Shown here: one piece after another, positions 30,861-39,379 of the stretch
How the letters are laid out: each line of letters begins with the position of its first letter
Position numbering within the stretch: position 1 is the stretch's first letter
NCBI GenBank assembly: GCA_014799925.1
Contig: JAAVHC010000073.1
Span: 1 to 64,000 of the forward strand
Direction of reading: 5' to 3'
Source: Oscillibacter sp.
Lineage (GTDB): Bacteria > Bacillota > Clostridia > Oscillospirales > Oscillospiraceae
Length of the DNA stretch: 64,000 nt
The notes under the pieces: model-generated
Told to the model about the DNA's origin: nothing
What the model saw: the letters and a program-made list of their open reading frames with translations, nothing else
Databases searched by the model: none
Translations under genes and position numbers: made by a program

Positions 30861-33424
30861 TTCTTCTTCCGGTAGGGCGTGTCCGCCAGAGGCAGGCTCT
30901 GCCGGAACTTGCCATCCAGACGGTAGTAGGCGTGGGCGCAGGCCGGGGCGGTGGGGATCATGCACAGCTCGCCGCAGCCCTTGGCGCCCAGGGAGTAGGG
31001 CAGCTCGTCGCCCTGAGCCGGCTGGCAGAGAATGACCTCCAGCTCGGGGGCCTCCGTGGCCCGCATGAAGCCGATGGTGCCGAACCTGCTCTTGGGATAG
31101 CCGTCCTCGCAGACGAACTTCTCGGTCACGCCATAGCCGATGCCCATGACCATGCCGCCCTCGATCTGGCCCTCCACGGACTGGATGTTCACCGGCGTGC
31201 CCACGTCAAAGGCGGAGACGGCCTTGGTGATCTTCCCCGCCTCGTCCAGGATGACGACCTGCACGCCGTAGGAATAGGATACGTGGCTGATGGGATTGTC
31301 CTTGATGGCCCCCAGGGGATCGGTCTTGACGGAATACTCGCCCAGGAACTCCCTGCCCTCCAGGTCCGCCAGGGTCTTGCCGCCCTCCAGGGCGGCCTTC
31401 AGCAGTTCCCCGGCCCGCCGGGCGGCCTCGCCGGTGACCACGGTCTGCCGGGAGGCGGTGGAGGTGCCGGAGTTGGGCGTGCGGACCGTGTCCGCCGCCT
31501 CGAAGACAAATGCCGTCGGGTCGAGGCCCGTCACGTGGCAGATCTCCGTCAGGGTCATCTGCCCGATGCCCTGGCCCATGCAGGAGGCGGAGGTCCGGAT
31601 ATGGACCTTGCCCTGCTCCACGCTCAGAAGCACCCGGCCGATGTCCTTCTTGCCCATGCCGGTGCCGGAGTTCTTGAAGCCGCAGGCGATGCCGGCGTAG
31701 GGATTGGCGTAATACAGGTCCTTCACCGCGTCCAGGCAGGCGGCCAGGTTGGTGTTGGGGTCGGCGATCTGGCCGTTGGGCAGCACGTCGCCGGGCTTGA
31801 TGACGTTGCGCCGCCGCATCTCCCAGGGGTCGATGCCCACCATCTCCGCCAGCAGATTGATGTTCATCTCCGTGGCGAAGCAGCTCTGGCTCACGCCGAA
31901 GCCCCGGAACGCGCCGGAGACCACGTTGTTGGTATAGACCGACATGCCCAGGATGTCGATGTTCTGATAGTTGTAGGGTCCCGCCGCGTGGGTGCAGGCC
32001 CGGTGGAGCACCGGCCCGCCCAGGGAGGCGTAGGCGCCGGTGTCGGCAATGATGATGCCCTTCATGCCGGTGAGGATGCCGTTTTCATCGCAGGCGGTGG
32101 TGAACTCCATCTCCATGGGGTGGCGCTTGACGTGGTAATCAAGGGACTCCTGCCGGCTGTACTTCACCTTGACGGGCCGCTTGGTGGCCCAGGCCATCAG
32201 GGCGGCGTAGGGCTGGACGGTCATGTCCTCCTTGCCGCCGAAGCCGCCGCCCACCAGGGGGGCGCGGCAGTGGACCTTTTCCTCCGGAAGCCCCAGGGCC
32301 TGGGCGCACTCCCGCTGTACGTCGTAGATGGACTGGCTGGTGGTATAGAGCAGCAGGCCATCCTCGCCCTCCGGGACCGCCACGCAGCACTCCGGCTCCA
32401 TGAAGCCGTGCTCCTGCCAGCCGGTCTTGTACTTGCGGGTGACCACGTACCTGGAGTTTTTGATGGCCGTATCCGCGTCGCCCCGGACCAGGTTGGCCCG
32501 GCTCATGATGTTGCCGTCCTCGTGGATGAGGGGGGCGTCGCCCTTCAGCGCGTCAAAGGGGTTGGTCACCGGCTCCAGTTCAGTGTACTCCACCTCCACC
32601 AGCGCGGCGATCTCCTCCAGCTTATCCCTGTTCTCCGTAGCCACCACGGCCAGCACGTTGCCCACGTAGCGGGTGATATCGCCCTCGCCCATCATCACGT
32701 CCCAGTCCTGCTTGATGTGGCCGATCTTGTTGCAGGGCACGTCCTTTTTGGTCAGGACCTTCACGCAGTCCGGGTGGGCTTCCGCCTTGCTGACGTCGAT
32801 GCGCTCGATGCGGGCCCGGGGATATCTGGAGTAGACGCCCTTGGCGTAGAGCATCCCGTCGATCACGATGTCGTCGGCAAAGATGCCGGTGCCGTTGACC
32901 TTCTCCGCCGCGTCGATGCGCTTGGCCCGCTCGTTCATATGCAGGGTGGCGGGAGGGGCGGGGATCTCCCGCTTCTCCCGGAAGAAGTCCGCCGCCATCA
33001 TAATGGCGTCCTCGATCTTCTTATACCCGGTGCAGCGGCAGAGGTTGCCCTTGATGGCCTGCTTCACGTCGGCGCGGGTGGGGTTCAGGTTCTTGTCCAG
33101 CAGGCACTTGGCGGAGATGATCATACCGGGGATGCAGAAGCCGCACTGGACGGCCCCGGCCTCGGCGAAGCAGTGCTCATAGACCTTCATCTCCTCCGGG
33201 TCGATGCCCTCCACGGTCAGGATCTCCTTACCCTCCAGCTTGCTGATGGGCACGACGCAGGCCTTGGTCTTCACCCCGTCCACCAGCACCGTACAGGTGC
33301 CGCAGGCGCCCTCGCTGCATCCGTCCTTGGCCGCCGTCAGATGCAGGTCGTCCCGCAGGAAGCGCAGCAGCTTCTTGTCCTGCTCCGCCTGGCAGGTCTT
33401 TCCGTTGATACGCAGTGTGTACAT
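30857..33424 (-). CDS. Single-chain molybdenum hydroxylase, selenium-dependent xanthine dehydrogenase type
   Basis: The 855-residue protein fuses a [2Fe-2S] module (residues 1-160) to the molybdopterin domain. Cluster ligands are in GCSEGACGTCTVLVDG plus a following Cys, and QCGFCIPGM with GNLCRCTGY. The molybdenum part starts near 165 (RIDAAEKVNGTGIFADDI) and has GGGFGGKED, the substrate Arg in SGAFRGFGVSQS, and the catalytic Glu in LGAKGCGELCMIP. The fused form lacking an FAD domain and about 850 long matches the selenium-dependent xanthine dehydrogenase group, where selenium is a non-protein cofactor; an in-frame selenocysteine is not needed. The FAD subunit could be shared with the adjacent gene, 16 bp upstream. 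Confidence 0.85.
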   Translation of the reverse strand: MYTLRINGKTCQAEQDKKLLRFLRDDLHLTAAKDGCSEGACGTCTVLVDGVKTKACVVPISKLEGKEILTVEGIDPEEMKVYEHCFAEAGAVQCGFCIPGMIISAKCLLDKNLNPTRADVKQAIKGNLCRCTGYKKIEDAIMMAADFFREKREIPAPPATLHMNERAKRIDAAEKVNGTGIFADDIVIDGMLYAKGVYSRYPRARIERIDVSKAEAHPDCVKVLTKKDVPCNKIGHIKQDWDVMMGEGDITRYVGNVLAVVATENRDKLEEIAALVEVEYTELEPVTNPFDALKGDAPLIHEDGNIMSRANLVRGDADTAIKNSRYVVTRKYKTGWQEHGFMEPECCVAVPEGEDGLLLYTTSQSIYDVQRECAQALGLPEEKVHCRAPLVGGGFGGKEDMTVQPYAALMAWATKRPVKVKYSRQESLDYHVKRHPMEMEFTTACDENGILTGMKGIIIADTGAYASLGGPVLHRACTHAAGPYNYQNIDILGMSVYTNNVVSGAFRGFGVSQSCFATEMNINLLAEMVGIDPWEMRRRNVIKPGDVLPNGQIADPNTNLAACLDAVKDLYYANPYAGIACGFKNSGTGMGKKDIGRVLLSVEQGKVHIRTSASCMGQGIGQMTLTEICHVTGLDPTAFVFEAADTVRTPNSGTSTASRQTVVTGEAARRAGELLKAALEGGKTLADLEGREFLGEYSVKTDPLGAIKDNPISHVSYSYGVQVVILDEAGKITKAVSAFDVGTPVNIQSVEGQIEGGMVMGIGYGVTEKFVCEDGYPKSRFGTIGFMRATEAPELEVILCQPAQGDELPYSLGAKGCGELCMIPTAPACAHAYYRLDGKFRQSLPLADTPYRKKK

Positions 33425-33440
33425 CCTCGTTCCTCCGTAT

Positions 33441-34262
33441 TTAGATTCCCTGCTTTGTCAAAAATTCGCCCAGCAGGTTCAGGCAAACCGTTTTGCGGTA
33501 CTCCGCCGACACCCGGCCCCGGGTCAGCTGCATCCGTCCGGCATAGGCCGCCAGATAGTCCGCCTTCAGAGCTTTCGCTTCCTCAATCGTCTTACCCAGC
33601 AGCATGGACTCTATGTCCTTGAAGCGCAGCACCGTGTCCGAAACCGCGCCGAAGGCGGCGGCGATGTTGGTGATCTTCCCATCCTTCTGGGCGAACACGC
33701 CGGCGAAGGACACCCGGGAGATGGCCAGGGCCTCCCGTCCGCCCACCTTCTGGTAATTATACTGCTCCAGCCCGGTCCTGGGCAGAAGGATTTCCGCGAT
33801 CAATTCATCGGGGGCCAGATCCAGCTTCTTGCGGCCCAGATAGAATTGATCCACATCCACGATCCGCTCCCCGTCCAGAGAGACCAGCCGCAGCTTCGCG
33901 TCCGAAACGAACTCAATGAGCACCGAGTCCGCCTTGGCCGAGCCGTTGCCCAGATTGCCGCCGAAGGTTCCGGCGTTGCGGATGGCCGGGGCGGCGATGC
34001 GGGAGACGGCCTCCTTCATGAGCCGGGGCACGCGGTCGTCCGCCAGAGCCTGGGTGAAGGTGACGCCCGCGCCGATGCGGACGTAACGGTCGTCCTCCGT
34101 AATGGTTTTCAACTCGGGGACCCTGTTCAGAAAGAGGTAGGTCACGCCGGGGCGGTTTTCCACCATCAGATCCGTACCGCCGGCGTAGGGGACGGCCTCC
34201 GGATGGGTCCGGCGCAGCTCCAGCGCCTCCCGCAGGGAGGACGCGGCATATCCGTTTACCAT
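33441..34262 (-). CDS. xdhB: FAD-binding subunit of a xanthine-dehydrogenase-type enzyme
   Basis: The 273-residue protein is a CO-dehydrogenase flavoprotein-like subunit. It shows PYAGGTDLMVENR and NAGTFGGNLGNGSAKADS, the two FAD loops, then a C-terminal domain. It passes electrons from the iron-sulphur clusters to an acceptor. It overlaps the 2Fe-2S subunit by 7 bp and precedes the single-chain dehydrogenase by 16 bp, so it may serve both enzymes. Confidence 0.9.
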   Translation of the reverse strand: MVNGYAASSLREALELRRTHPEAVPYAGGTDLMVENRPGVTYLFLNRVPELKTITEDDRYVRIGAGVTFTQALADDRVPRLMKEAVSRIAAPAIRNAGTFGGNLGNGSAKADSVLIEFVSDAKLRLVSLDGERIVDVDQFYLGRKKLDLAPDELIAEILLPRTGLEQYNYQKVGGREALAISRVSFAGVFAQKDGKITNIAAAFGAVSDTVLRFKDIESMLLGKTIEEAKALKADYLAAYAGRMQLTRGRVSAEYRKTVCLNLLGEFLTKQGI

Positions 34263-34729
34263 ACTCCATTTCCCTCCTTCGCGGCGTTCTGGACAGCGGT
34301 GACGATGGCGTTATATCCGGTGCAGCGGCACAGGTTCCCGCTGAGCCCCTCCCGGATGTCCTCCTCGGTGGGGTGTGGGTTTTTGGACAGCAGGGCCTCC
34401 GCCGCCAGCACCATGCCGGGGATGCAGAAGCCGCACTGCACGGCGGAGACCTGGGCAAACGCCCGATCCAGCACGGCGAACCGCTCCGTCTCCCGGAAGC
34501 CCTCCAGGGTCACGACGGAGCAGCCCTCCACCGCGCCCATGGCCACGCAGCAGGAGTTGACCAGCGTGCCGTCCAGCAGCACGGCGCAGGCGCCGCACTC
34601 GCCCTCCTTGCAGCCGCATTTTACGCTTGTGGTGTGATAGGTGTCCCGCAGGACCTCCAGCAGCCGGTCCGAGCCGCCGCCGGAGTAGGATACCTCGTTT
34701 CCGTTGAGGGTAAATCGAATCGCGTCCAT
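34256..34729 (-). CDS. xdhC: [2Fe-2S] subunit of a xanthine-dehydrogenase-type enzyme
   Basis: The 157-residue protein has the plant-ferredoxin-like cluster (KCGCKEGECGACAVLLDG and a Cys in NSCCVAMG) and the second cluster domain (QCGFCIPGMVLAAEALL and GNLCRCTGYNAIV). Length is normal. It sits 4 bp after the molybdenum subunit and overlaps the FAD subunit. Confidence 0.92.
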   Translation of the reverse strand: MDAIRFTLNGNEVSYSGGGSDRLLEVLRDTYHTTSVKCGCKEGECGACAVLLDGTLVNSCCVAMGAVEGCSVVTLEGFRETERFAVLDRAFAQVSAVQCGFCIPGMVLAAEALLSKNPHPTEEDIREGLSGNLCRCTGYNAIVTAVQNAAKEGNGVW

Positions 34730-34733
34730 GACC

Positions 34734-36857
34734 TTACTTCGCCTCCTTTGTCAAAACCGCCAAAGCGTCCTCCGCCGTGAACGGCGCGTGATTCAGCTTC
34801 ACGCCGCCCAGGGCCTGCTCCATGGCCTCCACGTAGGCGCCGGGGGCGCCCACCAGGGGCAGCTCGCCCGCGCCCTTTGCGCCGTAGGGGCCGTCGGGGT
34901 ACTTCTCCACGTGGAGCATACATTGCAGATTCGGCACGTCCTTCGTGGTGGGGATGAGGTAATCCGAGAAGGAGTTGTTGCGGATGCGGCCCCTGGCGTC
35001 GTAGTCCATCTTCTCGATGGAGGCGTAGCCGATGCCCTGGAGGAAGCCGCCCTCCATCTGGCCCATGACGATGTTGTAGTCGATGGGCGTGCCCACGTCG
35101 AAGGAGCCGTATGCTCCAAGGATCTTTGTAACGCCGGTAAGGGTGTCCAGCTCCACCTCGATGGCGTTCACCGCCCAGGCGTAGGTGGGGTAGGCGTCGC
35201 CCTGGAACTTATCCAGATAGAAGGGGATCACGAAGTCCGGCTCCCGGAAGCGCTCCTCCACGATCTGGTCCTCGCCGTCCTTCCAGACGCTCCGCAGCTG
35301 GATGGCGGCCCGCCGCAGCAGCTCGCCCACCGTCATCAGGGACCGGGAGGCCACCGTGGGGCCGGAGTCCGGCACCCGCGCGGTGTCCGGATGGCTGTAG
35401 TAGACCTTTTCCAGGGGGAGGTTCAGCTCGTTGGCCACGATCTTGGGGAAGGTGGTCCGCAAGCCCTGGCCGATCTCGCCGTTGGAGGCCAGGATTTCCA
35501 CCGTACCGTCGGGGTACTTGTGGAGCCGGGCCACGGCCTTGATGATGTCCCGCTCGCCGGAGCCGGTGAAGCCCGCGCCGTGGAAGTACATGCTCATGCC
35601 GATGCCCTTCCGGTAGCGGCCGGTCTGGGGCAGGGCGTACTCCCTGTGCTTGCGGCGGAAGTCGCAGGCCCGGTCCACCTCGTCGATCATGGCGGGGATG
35701 GGCACAGGGAAGTGGTATTTGCCGGAGGTGGAGGTGGCGTCCCCCTGTTTGACCAGGTGGGCCTCTTTGAACTCCAGACTGTCCACACCCAGGTCCCGGG
35801 CGATGTGGTCCATCATCATCTCCACCGCGAAGAAGGTCTGGGGCGCGCCGAAGCCCCGGTAGGCCCCGCTGGGCGTGGTGTTGGTTTTCAGCGCCTGGCC
35901 GTGGACGCGGAGGTTTTCCACATTGTAGATGCCGTTGGCGCAGATCAGGCCCCGCTGGAGCACCACGGCGGAGAGGGTGGTGTACGCGCCCGCGTTGAAC
36001 TTCACGTCGATGTCCATGGCGGTGACGCGCCCGTCCTTCACCGCCACCTTGTATGTACACAGGGACGGGTGCCGCTTGGAGGTGAACTCCAGGTCCTCCC
36101 GCCGGTCAAAGATACAACGGACCGGGGCGTTGGCCTTTTTGGCCGCCACGGCCACCTGGCAGCCCAGGATGGAGGGGAACGCCTCCTTGCCGCCGAAGCC
36201 GCCGCCGGTGACATCCTGCAAAATATGCACCTTGTCCGGCCCGCAGCCCAGGGCCCGCATCACCGCGCCGTGGACATAGTAGGCGCACTGCATGGAGCCG
36301 TGGACGAACATGCGCCCGTCCGGCTCCGGCCGGGCCATCATGCCCTGGGTCTCCAGGTAGGTCTGGTCCTGATAGCCGGTGGAGAACTCCTCCTGGTAGA
36401 CCTTGTCCGCCTCGGCGAAGGCTTTTTCCACGTCGCCCCTGCCGTACGCGTAGTCAAAGAAAACGGTGTCGGACTTCCGGATGTCCAGCATGGGCTCCAG
36501 TTCCTCATAGGAAACCTCGATTCCGGCCAGGATCCGGCGGACTTCCTTCTCGTCCGGGCCCACCACCATGCCGATGGGCTCGCCGATGTACTCCACCGTC
36601 TCACGGGCATAGACGGGGGTGTCGTCCATGACGATGTTCACGTTGTTGTCGCCGGGGACGTCGCCGCGGTCCACGTAGAAATAGCCCTCCGGCAGGGGCG
36701 GGACCTTCACGTCCAGCACCCTGGCCCTGGCATACCGGGAGCGGAGCATTTTGCCGGTCAGAACGCCCTCGCCGGGGTAATCGCCCACGTAGAGGGCGCG
36801 CCCCGACATCTTCGCCTGGTGGTCCTTTTTGACCACCGGCCGGCTGATTTTTTCCAT
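34734..36857 (-). CDS. xdhA: Molybdopterin-binding subunit of a xanthine-dehydrogenase-type enzyme
   Basis: The 707-residue protein from MEKISRPVVKKDHQAK contains TGGGFGGKEAFPSI, the substrate-binding Arg in GAYRGFGAPQT, and GAKGAGELPLVGAPGAYV with the catalytic Glu. These identify a xanthine-oxidase-family molybdenum subunit. The exact substrate (xanthine, nicotinate, another purine or N-heterocycle) cannot be read. The start at 36857 has AGGAGG 12 bp upstream; a TTG at 36869 abuts that site and is unlikely. The operon runs from here to 30204, probably starting from 37110-37139. Confidence 0.9.
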   Translation of the reverse strand: MEKISRPVVKKDHQAKMSGRALYVGDYPGEGVLTGKMLRSRYARARVLDVKVPPLPEGYFYVDRGDVPGDNNVNIVMDDTPVYARETVEYIGEPIGMVVGPDEKEVRRILAGIEVSYEELEPMLDIRKSDTVFFDYAYGRGDVEKAFAEADKVYQEEFSTGYQDQTYLETQGMMARPEPDGRMFVHGSMQCAYYVHGAVMRALGCGPDKVHILQDVTGGGFGGKEAFPSILGCQVAVAAKKANAPVRCIFDRREDLEFTSKRHPSLCTYKVAVKDGRVTAMDIDVKFNAGAYTTLSAVVLQRGLICANGIYNVENLRVHGQALKTNTTPSGAYRGFGAPQTFFAVEMMMDHIARDLGVDSLEFKEAHLVKQGDATSTSGKYHFPVPIPAMIDEVDRACDFRRKHREYALPQTGRYRKGIGMSMYFHGAGFTGSGERDIIKAVARLHKYPDGTVEILASNGEIGQGLRTTFPKIVANELNLPLEKVYYSHPDTARVPDSGPTVASRSLMTVGELLRRAAIQLRSVWKDGEDQIVEERFREPDFVIPFYLDKFQGDAYPTYAWAVNAIEVELDTLTGVTKILGAYGSFDVGTPIDYNIVMGQMEGGFLQGIGYASIEKMDYDARGRIRNNSFSDYLIPTTKDVPNLQCMLHVEKYPDGPYGAKGAGELPLVGAPGAYVEAMEQALGGVKLNHAPFTAEDALAVLTKEAK

Positions 36858-36906
36858 AGCTTGCTTCAACCTCCTGTATTTTCATATTTTTCCCGCCTGA
36901 ATGTTG

Positions 36907-37052
36907 TATAGTCAGCGCACTTGAAAAAGCGCAGTTTGCGCTTTTTCAACCGACGGGCCAGAGGCCCGTCGGCGTGCTGCACACGCTGTTTGTTGACTAT
37001 GAAGCCTTCAGCCGATGCCGCATAAGCGGCATCCTGCGGCGGCTCAGGCCGC
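36907..37052. repeat. Family B repeat, copy 2 (diverged right end)
   Basis: It matches 6258-6384 nearly base for base: TATAGTCAGCGCACTTGAAA, the AAAAAGCGCAG hairpin, CGACGGGCC...GGCCCGTCGG, TGTTGACTA, GCCGATGCCGC and GCGGCATCCTGCGGCGG. The TAGTC...GTTGACTA frame is kept. The right-hand inverted end seen at 6428-6449 is not recognisable here. The copy lies between the molybdenum subunit gene and its promoter, so it would be in the 5' leader of the operon. Confidence 0.8.
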
Positions 37053-37109
37053 AAAAAAACCGTCCCCTCTCAAAAGCCCGCCAGTCTGAAAAGATATAGC
37101 TTCGCTTTT

Positions 37110-37139
37110 ATTATAGAGGAAGACGGTTGATCCCGGCAA
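37110..37139 (-). promoter_or_regulatory. Probable promoter of the molybdenum hydroxylase operon
   Basis: On the minus strand TTGCCG (37134-37139) and TATAAT (37110-37115) are 18 bp apart. This would give a leader of about 240 nt that contains the family B repeat. A ModE-like operator is not obvious. Confidence 0.5.
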
Positions 37140-37166
37140 GTACTTTTCACAAACAACTTGCCAATT

Positions 37167-38096
37167 TTACGGGTCGTTTTTTGTGCAGAAAAACGTGTCC
37201 TGAAACTGATTCTGGGCAAATTGGAACACCCGCTCCTCAAAGGACTGATACCTCCGGAGAAACTGGGCGCCCCGCTCCGTCAGCCGGGTGTTTCCGCCCC
37301 GGTGGCCGCCCTGGCGGCGCTCCACCACCTGGTATCCCAGCTCCCGCTCCAGGCGGTTGATGAGGTCCCACGCTTTCCCGTAGGAAATCGCCATCGCGTC
37401 GCAGGCCCGCCGGACGCTGCCCGCGTCGTCGATGAGAAACAGCAGCAGCTTCAGCCGCCCGTCAAAAAAGGCGGTTTCCCGCTCCAGGCGCATGTGCAGC
37501 ATGGGATGGAGCAGCTCGTCGTTGTGGGCCGCCAGCCGCTCCTCCAGCTGCCGGGGGTCGTGGATGCTGGCCAGGACGCCCTCGTCTTCCACCCGCAGCC
37601 AGCGCCGCCGGTCCCCCAGCGCCCGCAGGGCGCCCCGCAGGCCGTCTCCTCCATCGTAGGCCAGGAGGTCTCCTGTCACGTTTTCCGCGATGACCACCGG
37701 GTGCCCGCCCCGGCCCCGGCAGGAGGGGATCACCACGTCGCCCGTCTCCGCCATGAGGCGCGTCAGCGTGCTGGGCGTGAACATGGGGACGTTGACCGGC
37801 GCGAAGACCACCCGGCCGCACTTTCCCTGGAGATAGCGGAGGCCCTGCTTCACGGAGCTGAACAGCTCCGTGCCGTCCGGCTTCTCGCTGTGAAGGAAAA
37901 TGACGCCGTGCCCGGCCATGCGGTACTTCACGTCATCCTCGTCCGCGCCGGTTACGATCACGATGGGGAAGATCCCCGCCTGCTGGAAGGTGATAACGAT
38001 GCGCTCGATAATGGGAATGGAGCCGACCTGAAGCATGGGGAGCGCCACCCGCCTGCTCCCCGCCGCGATCAGGCCGCCGGTCTGACTGATCCGCAT
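37167..38096 (-). CDS. MobA-like nucleotidyltransferase fused to a ModE-like helix-turn-helix
   Basis: The start at 38096 (MRISQTGGLIAAG) has GAGGAGG upstream and gives 309 residues. Residues 1-190 resemble MobA/MocA-type NTP transferases: GGLIAAGSRRVALPMLQVGSIPIIERIV, IVIVTGAD, VVFAPVNVPMFTPSTL in place of the metal-binding PVDxP motif, and SCRGRGGHPVVI. Residues 205-300 form a winged helix of ModE/LysR type (LKLLLFLIDDAGSVRRACDAMAISYGKAWDLINRLERELG). The glycine-rich nucleotide loop is altered, with SRRVALPM where LAxGxSxRMG-K is usual, so catalysis is uncertain. It could be a molybdenum-responsive regulator that keeps a cofactor-binding transferase fold, or a cytidylyltransferase for the hydroxylases next door. 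Confidence 0.78.
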   Translation of the reverse strand: MRISQTGGLIAAGSRRVALPMLQVGSIPIIERIVITFQQAGIFPIVIVTGADEDDVKYRMAGHGVIFLHSEKPDGTELFSSVKQGLRYLQGKCGRVVFAPVNVPMFTPSTLTRLMAETGDVVIPSCRGRGGHPVVIAENVTGDLLAYDGGDGLRGALRALGDRRRWLRVEDEGVLASIHDPRQLEERLAAHNDELLHPMLHMRLERETAFFDGRLKLLLFLIDDAGSVRRACDAMAISYGKAWDLINRLERELGYQVVERRQGGHRGGNTRLTERGAQFLRRYQSFEERVFQFAQNQFQDTFFCTKNDP

Positions 38097-38150
38097 GGAC
38101 GCGCCTCCTCTCTGGCCCTTTGCAGCCATCATATCACAAATCAAAAAAAG

Positions 38151-38208
38151 ACGCAAGGAGCGGCGCGCAGCAGACACACAGGCTGTACGCGCCGCTCCTT
38201 GGGCGTTT
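38151..38208 (-). terminator. Terminator behind divIC
   Basis: AAGGAGCGGCGCG (38155-38167) pairs with CGCGCCGCTCCTT (38188-38200). On the minus strand the hairpin is followed by GCGTCTTTTTTTG. It ends the hup-to-divIC gene group. Confidence 0.85.
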
Positions 38209-38541
38209 CTATTTGCTGAAATAGAAGACCTTTTCTCCCGGACTGACCATGCCCAGCTTATCCCTGGCGATATCCTCGATGAGGTCCAGGCTCTCGCTGT
38301 TGTCCAGATCCTCCTGGAGCTGCCGGTTGGTTTCCTTCAGATCCGCCAGCCGCTGGGCGTAAACCACCTCTTCCTCTCTGGCGCTTTGCAGCTGTCCGAA
38401 CATGTGGTAAATCTGCATCCCGATGCCCACCAGCAGCACTGCCAGAATCAGGATGGTCAGCCTGCTGCTGGGACGCGGAGCCGATGCCCCCTGCTTTTTT
38501 TTGGGCGCGGGCTTTTTCTTCTTCTGAACCTGTCTGGCCAT
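38209..38541 (-). CDS. divIC: DivIC/FtsB-type septum protein
   Basis: The 110-residue bitopic protein has a basic cytoplasmic N-terminus (MARQVQKKKKPAPKKK), one membrane helix (about 27-46) and an extracellular leucine-zipper-like coiled coil (REEEVVYAQRLADLKETNRQLQEDLDNS), then LIEDIARDKLGMVSPGEKVFYF, which is the conserved ending. It works in the septal complex with FtsL and DivIB. Gene order hup-yabO-yabP-yabQ-divIC is the Bacillus order. It overlaps the yabQ frame for 284 bp in a different phase. Confidence 0.93.
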   Translation of the reverse strand: MARQVQKKKKPAPKKKQGASAPRPSSRLTILILAVLLVGIGMQIYHMFGQLQSAREEEVVYAQRLADLKETNRQLQEDLDNSESLDLIEDIARDKLGMVSPGEKVFYFSK

Positions 38542-38998
38542 CTCTTCTCTCCCTCCTGTACCGGGACTTCCTTTTCCGGCGCGGCGTAATAAATTTTATT
38601 GTAATCCAATTTTTCCAAAAAGAAAAGACTTTTCTGCCGAATCGCCCGCATTTTTTAAAAATCTCCCGGACCAGCCGGGCCGGAAGCAGCGCCATCTCCA
38701 GCCAGAACGCCCATACCGGCCGCAGCGGCCCGCTCAGCAGGCACCAGAACAGCACCGCGCCTCCCAGGATGCCCAGCGCCATAAAGATCCGCAGCTCCCC
38801 GTCTCCCGCCATGATAAAGAAGAATACGGACGCCGCCGCCGTCAGGCAGAACAGCACGTCCAGCGTCCCGCCCCAGATTTTTCCGCCCAGTCCCCGCAGG
38901 ACGCCCAGCACATCGTACAGCAGCCCCAGGCACAGCCCCAGACCGATGGACCGGAAGAAAAGGATCAGCTGTTCGGAGACATAGTTTCCGACTTCCAT
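38258..38998 (-). CDS. yabQ: Spore cortex protein YabQ with a long out-of-phase overlap on divIC
   Basis: The first 145 or so residues are YabQ-like: MEVGNYVSEQLILFFRSIGLGLCLGLLYDVLGVLRGL, four to five membrane helices, then a basic segment ITIKFITPRRKRKSRYRRERR. YabQ is needed for spore cortex formation. Normally the protein stops before divIC. Here no stop codon occurs in this phase until 38258, so the predicted protein runs to 246 residues with a low-complexity Gly/Gln/Ala/Arg tail read from inside divIC. Either the extension is real or a recent stop loss or sequence error exists near 38545-38560. The N-terminal part is certain; the tail is not. Confidence 0.8.
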   Translation of the reverse strand: MEVGNYVSEQLILFFRSIGLGLCLGLLYDVLGVLRGLGGKIWGGTLDVLFCLTAAASVFFFIMAGDGELRIFMALGILGGAVLFWCLLSGPLRPVWAFWLEMALLPARLVREIFKKCGRFGRKVFSFWKNWITIKFITPRRKRKSRYRRERRDGQTGSEEEKARAQKKAGGIGSASQQQADHPDSGSAAGGHRDADLPHVRTAAKRQRGRGGLRPAAGGSEGNQPAAPGGSGQQREPGPHRGYRQG

Positions 38999-39003
38999 CC
39001 CGC

Positions 39004-39288
39004 TCAGCCGAACAGCCGCCGGAACAGTCCGCCCTGGCTGGTTCTGGGCGCGGTGTCCTCATAGAGCAGGGTGTGTATGGACCCGTCCACGTGGAGCTCC
39101 CCGCCATCCAGGTTCAGCTTCCCGATGTGCAGGTCCGTTCCGCCTACCACCAGGGTCCCGGCGGTGGTGTTCATGACGATCTCCTCCTCGTCGAACCGCT
39201 CCACCTCCTCCACGCCGGAGACCAGCAGTCTTTCCCGTCCGTCCAGCTCCAGTCTGTGCTGCATCCCGCCCAGTTCCTCATACGGCAT
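39004..39288 (-). CDS. yabP: Sporulation protein YabP
   Basis: From MPYEELGGMQHRLELDGRERL the 94-residue protein has the YabP/YqfC pattern: MQHRLELDGRERLLVSGVEEVERFDEEEIVMNTTAGTLVVGGTDLHIGKLNLDGGELHVDG. It is required for sporulation and acts at the spore coat/cortex in the YabP family. GGGGGG precedes the ATG at 39288. It lies 5 bp before yabQ. Confidence 0.93.
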   Translation of the reverse strand: MPYEELGGMQHRLELDGRERLLVSGVEEVERFDEEEIVMNTTAGTLVVGGTDLHIGKLNLDGGELHVDGSIHTLLYEDTAPRTSQGGLFRRLFG

Positions 39289-39379
39289 ATGTAGACCCCC
39301 CAAGTAGAAGTAATACATGTATATGGGGAGTCTGTCCGATTTATGACAAGCGGTCTGTCCCGGCCGTTGAGGAACGCTC

